Notes under the pieces: generated by a model
Told to the model about the DNA's origin: nothing
Database searches by the model: none
Seen by the model: only the letters and a program-made list of their open reading frames with translations
Assembly (NCBI GenBank): GCA_018673475.1
Contig: JABHCN010000020.1
Span: 1 to 64,000 of the forward strand
Length of the DNA: 64,000 nucleotides
Reading direction: 5' to 3'
Source of the DNA: Actinomycetota bacterium
Lineage (GTDB): Bacteria; Actinomycetota; Acidimicrobiia; Acidimicrobiales; MedAcidi-G1
Shown: positions 63,287 to 64,000 of the stretch, piece after piece
How the letters are laid out: every line of letters begins with the position of its first letter
How positions within the stretch are numbered: the stretch's first letter is position 1
Program-made: the position numbers and the translations under genes

Positions 63287-64000
63287 CTATTCGCCGCCGT
63301 CGCTGCCCGGGCGACCGCCGAGCAGATCCGAACGTACGTCGACAGTAGGGCCACTGGTGGCGCCATCACCTTGATCCTGTCTGATCCACACGGTCCGTTG
63401 AGGGAAGGGAATCTCGATGCCGTTCTCGTCGAAGGCCCTCTTGAGACGAGCACGTAGCAGGCGCCCTGTGGCCCACTGCTCACCCGGTTCGGTCTTGACA
63501 GCCAGGCGGATCGAGATGGCATCGGCTCCAAAGCCCTGCACACCCCAGATCTCCGGTTCCTCGAGGATCGTGGTCGACTCACGCTTTTCACGCCAGACCT
63601 CGTCGGCGACGCTCTTTATGACGCTTGCTGCAAGATCGATGTCGGTGTCGTAGGCCACATCGACGTCGAGGACCGTACGTGCCCACAACTGCGAGGAGTT
63701 GCCTACCCGTCGAATCTCTCCGTTCGGTATTACCCAGACCACGCCCTCGACATCGCGCAACACGGTGGTCCGCAGGCTCACCCGCTCAACCGTGCCTGAT
63801 GCAGCGCCGACATCGACGTAGTCACCCACCCCGTACTGGTCCTCGATGACGATGAAGATGCCCGCGATGAAGTCGGCTACGAGCGACTGTGCGCCAAAGC
63901 CGACTGCCAGGCCGACGATTCCGGCGCCGGCGATCAGCGGTGCCAGATCGAAGCCGATCTCACCCAGGGCCAACATCACCGCCATGAGGTAGACGACGGC
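63287..64000 (-). CDS. Mechanosensitive channel MscS family protein (partial, 5' end outside window)
   Basis: The C-terminal 237 residues of an MscS-type channel; the reading frame is still open at the right edge. The pore helix TM3 is in LIAGAGIVGLAVGFGAQSLVADFIAGIFIVIEDQYGVGDYVDVGAASGTVERVSLRTTVLRD, which continues into the beta domain (VVWVIPNGEIRRVGN). The alpha/beta cage ends FDENGIEIPFPQRTVWI. It opens on osmotic down-shock. The upstream membrane helices are missing from the window. 51 bp from glpD. Confidence 0.92.
   Translation of the reverse strand, partial: AVVYLMAVMLALGEIGFDLAPLIAGAGIVGLAVGFGAQSLVADFIAGIFIVIEDQYGVGDYVDVGAASGTVERVSLRTTVLRDVEGVVWVIPNGEIRRVGNSSQLWARTVLDVDVAYDTDIDLAASVIKSVADEVWREKRESTTILEEPEIWGVQGFGADAISIRLAVKTEPGEQWATGRLLRARLKRAFDENGIEIPFPQRTVWIRQDQGDGATSGPTVDVRSDLLGGRPGSDGGE

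Overview
The window reads as a piece of a high-GC actinobacterial chromosome. Supporting signs are the clpS-DUF2017 pair, a dnaK-grpE-dnaJ-hspR operon with HspR-type (HAIR) operators, a DnaA-box-like TTGTCCACA, a Bacillus-type purL that needs purS and purQ, an alkyl-DHAP-synthase-like flavoenzyme beside glpD, and an aerobic phenylacetate pathway. An aerobic, possibly marine, member of the Acidimicrobiia would fit, but the placement is inference. No phage, insertion sequence, rRNA or CRISPR array was seen.

Layout. 1-9.6 kb (mostly minus strand): heme-copper oxidase operon. A divergent subunit I-like gene and a subunit III-like gene come first, then an unknown membrane protein, canonical ctaC-ctaD-ctaE, a subunit IV and a ctaG-type assembly factor cut by the window edge. 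ctaB and an SDR gene lie upstream. 9.7-11.7 kb: clpS, DUF2017, tRNA-Glu/Asp/Phe and a phosphatase. 11.8-16.7 kb: oxidative catabolism genes (aldehyde dehydrogenase, [3Fe-4S] ferredoxin, P450, acyl-CoA dehydrogenase, enoyl-CoA hydratase). 16.8-30.6 kb: malic enzyme, pyrE and ten purine genes (purM, F, L, Q, S, C, B, E, D, A), broken only by a small plus-strand gene of unknown function. 30.7-35 kb: the heat-shock operon. 35-41.4 kb: phosphoglycerate mutase, ammonium transporter, a membrane Fe-S heterodisulfide-reductase-like protein, dCTP deaminase, a broken VOC gene and a PhyH dioxygenase.

41.4-51.5 kb is the most interesting metabolic island. It holds an MTA/MTI phosphorylase-like enzyme, a nucleoside-type ABC transporter without a visible binding protein, mtnA, a DUF985 cupin, an SDR, a class II aldolase-SDR fusion and an MtaD-type deaminase. 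Together they can be read as a route from 5'-methylthioadenosine or 5'-deoxyadenosine to a ribulose-1-phosphate, then aldol cleavage to DHAP plus an aldehyde that the fused dehydrogenase processes (a DHAP-shunt-like pathway). 51.6-58.7 kb: tRNA-Gly and a phenylacetate cluster in the order paaZ-A-D-B-C, a proline-racemase family gene, then paaK. 58.7-64 kb: a glycerol-kinase-like enzyme with altered substrate residues, an AGPS-like flavoenzyme, glycerol-3-phosphate dehydrogenase and a partial MscS channel.

The two observations I would follow first are the subunit I paralogue that has lost five of the six metal-binding histidines yet sits at the head of the oxidase operon, and the MTA/deoxyadenosine salvage island with its aldolase-dehydrogenase fusion. 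Regulatory signals worth testing are the HAIR site between hspR and purA, the strongly folded dnaK leader and a GlnR-like box array before amtB.
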